A stretch of 6,282 bases of DNA, from the NCBI GenBank assembly GCA_938003515.1, contig CALKYL010000307.1:1-6282 (forward strand), read 5' to 3'. The notes under the pieces are model-generated. The model did no database searches. It saw nothing but the letters and a program-made list of their open reading frames with translations, and had not been told where the DNA came from. Positions within the stretch are counted from its first letter, which is position 1. The number at the start of each line of letters is the position of its first letter. Positions 5,535 to 6,282 of this stretch are shown here, piece after piece. This DNA is from an uncultured bacterium (GTDB lineage Bacteria; Planctomycetota; UBA1135; UBA2386). Both the position numbers and the translations under genes were made by a program.

Positions 5535-5540
5535 CATGAT
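5535..5540 (+). promoter_or_regulatory. Weak -10 candidate (CATGAT) for the DNA repair gene
   Basis: CATGAT ends 9 nt before the ATG at 5550 and shares four positions with TATAAT. It is less convincing than the elements of the other genes in spacing and sequence. The 96-nt divergent gap (5454-5549) must hold promoters for both genes. No Shine-Dalgarno sequence precedes the ATG. Confidence 0.25.
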
Positions 5541-5549
5541 GCGGCGCCG

Positions 5550-6282
5550 ATGACCGGACCGTTCAAGGAGCGCATCGACGCGGCTGTGGTGCGCACGGTC
5601 GCCGCGCACCTCACGCGCGTCTGGCCCCCGTTCCCGAGGCAGCGCTTCGTGCGGCGCGCGACGGCGGGGCTCGCCGAGCTCGAGCTCAAGGCGCGCGTGC
5701 AGCACGTCGCCGAGGCGCTCGCGGCGACGCTGCCCGACGACTTCGACCCCGCCGCAGACGTGCTCGAGGCGGCGCTCGCGCCGGCGCGCGACGACGACGA
5801 CCTCGGCGCGCTGCAGACGGGCCCGGCGGGACTCGCCGGCTGGGGGACCTGGCCGCTGACCGAGTTCGTGGCCGCGCACGGGCTCGCGCATCCCGAGCGC
5901 GCGCTGCGCGCGCTGCACGCGATGACGCAGCGCTTCACCGCCGAGTTCGCGATCCGTCCGTTCCTCGTCCGACACGAGGCGCGCACGCTCGCGACGCTCG
6001 CGCGGTGGGTCGACGATCCGAGTCCGCACGTGCGAAGACTCGTCAGCGAGGGCTCGCGGCCGCGGCTGCCGTGGGGCATCCGGCTGACGCGCTTCGTCGC
6101 CGACCCGTCGCCGACGCTGCCGCTGCTCGAGCGCCTGCAGGACGACCCGAGCGAATACGTGCGCCGCAGCGTCGCGAACCACCTCAACGACGTCGCCAAG
6201 GACCACCCCGGCGTCGCCGCCGGCTGGCCCGAACGGCATCTGCCCGGCGCGGCGCCGCCACGGCGCGGGCTGCCGTGCCAGG
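5550..6282 (+). CDS. AlkC-type DNA alkylation repair protein (HEAT-repeat glycosylase family), 3' end missing
   Basis: The frame from ATG 5550 is open to the window edge (244 codons seen), so the gene is partial only because the window ends. The family is the DNA_alkylation superfamily: all-helical HEAT-like proteins that recognise alkylated bases such as 3-methyladenine and start base excision repair, in the cytoplasm on DNA. The start MTGPFKERIDAAVVRTVAAH matches the usual N-terminus. Conserved segments seen are LAELELKARVQHVAEAL (41-57), LAGWGTWPLTEFVAAHG (95-111), FAIRPFL (133-139), HVRRLVSEGSRPRLPWG (160-176) and SEYVRRSVANHLNDVAKDHP (201-220). The last two are the strongest signatures of the AlkC branch. 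Full-length relatives usually have over 300 residues, so roughly 100 or more are missing. The last visible stretch (RHLPGAAPPRRGLPCQ) aligns loosely with the next helix pair and is a little diverged. It is transcribed divergently from the unknown exported protein, with 96 nt between starts. Confidence 0.87.
   Translation, partial: MTGPFKERIDAAVVRTVAAHLTRVWPPFPRQRFVRRATAGLAELELKARVQHVAEALAATLPDDFDPAADVLEAALAPARDDDDLGALQTGPAGLAGWGTWPLTEFVAAHGLAHPERALRALHAMTQRFTAEFAIRPFLVRHEARTLATLARWVDDPSPHVRRLVSEGSRPRLPWGIRLTRFVADPSPTLPLLERLQDDPSEYVRRSVANHLNDVAKDHPGVAAGWPERHLPGAAPPRRGLPCQ

Noticed and set aside
5454..6239. Upstream extension of the minus-strand exported-protein frame
   Set aside because: It is antisense to the AlkC-type gene and low in complexity. 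The signal peptide and -10 element place the true start at 5453.

Overview
The window is very GC-rich (roughly 70%, with nearly every third codon position G or C) and densely coding, with short intergenic gaps. The cargo includes two lipoproteins with clear lipoboxes and two other exported proteins, which fits a bacterium with an outer compartment. I favour an environmental high-GC lineage, possibly Planctomycetota. That is inferred from overall protein style and has low confidence.

Layout, left to right: (1) 90-776 (+), a lipoprotein-anchored class I SAM methyltransferase. (2) 826-1053 (-), convergent with it, a 75-residue SelW-like (Rdx family) selenoprotein whose redox motif C-x-x-U needs an in-frame UGA read as selenocysteine. 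A 7-bp GC hairpin with a GGUCU loop lies just downstream of that UGA and looks like a bacterial SECIS. Ordinary gene calling breaks this gene. (3) 1101-1520 (-), a DUF423 small membrane protein. (4) 1547-1681 (-), a 44-residue Cys/His-rich lipoprotein too small for most callers. (5) 1847-3781 (+), an exported fusion of a serine beta-lactamase/PBP-like domain with a PHB-depolymerase-type esterase. (6) 3798-5453 (-), convergent with it, an exported protein of 551 residues that I cannot assign. (7) 5550-end (+), divergent from it, the first 244 residues of an AlkC-type DNA alkylation repair protein that runs off the window.

Two themes cross gene boundaries. First, four of the genes share an almost identical block in which a TAnnnT hexamer ends 6-7 nt before the ATG (consensus close to TASNCTGCGSSCATG). 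They lack a Shine-Dalgarno sequence, which points to leaderless mRNAs. Only the small lipoprotein has a good Shine-Dalgarno sequence. Second, both convergent gene pairs are separated by perfect 8-bp GC hairpins without a T tract, one of which overlaps both flanking stop codons.

The genes do not form one obvious pathway. The most significant content is the hidden selenoprotein, which implies a selenocysteine system (selA, selB, selC, selD) elsewhere in the genome. The double-hydrolase fusion is the second most notable.
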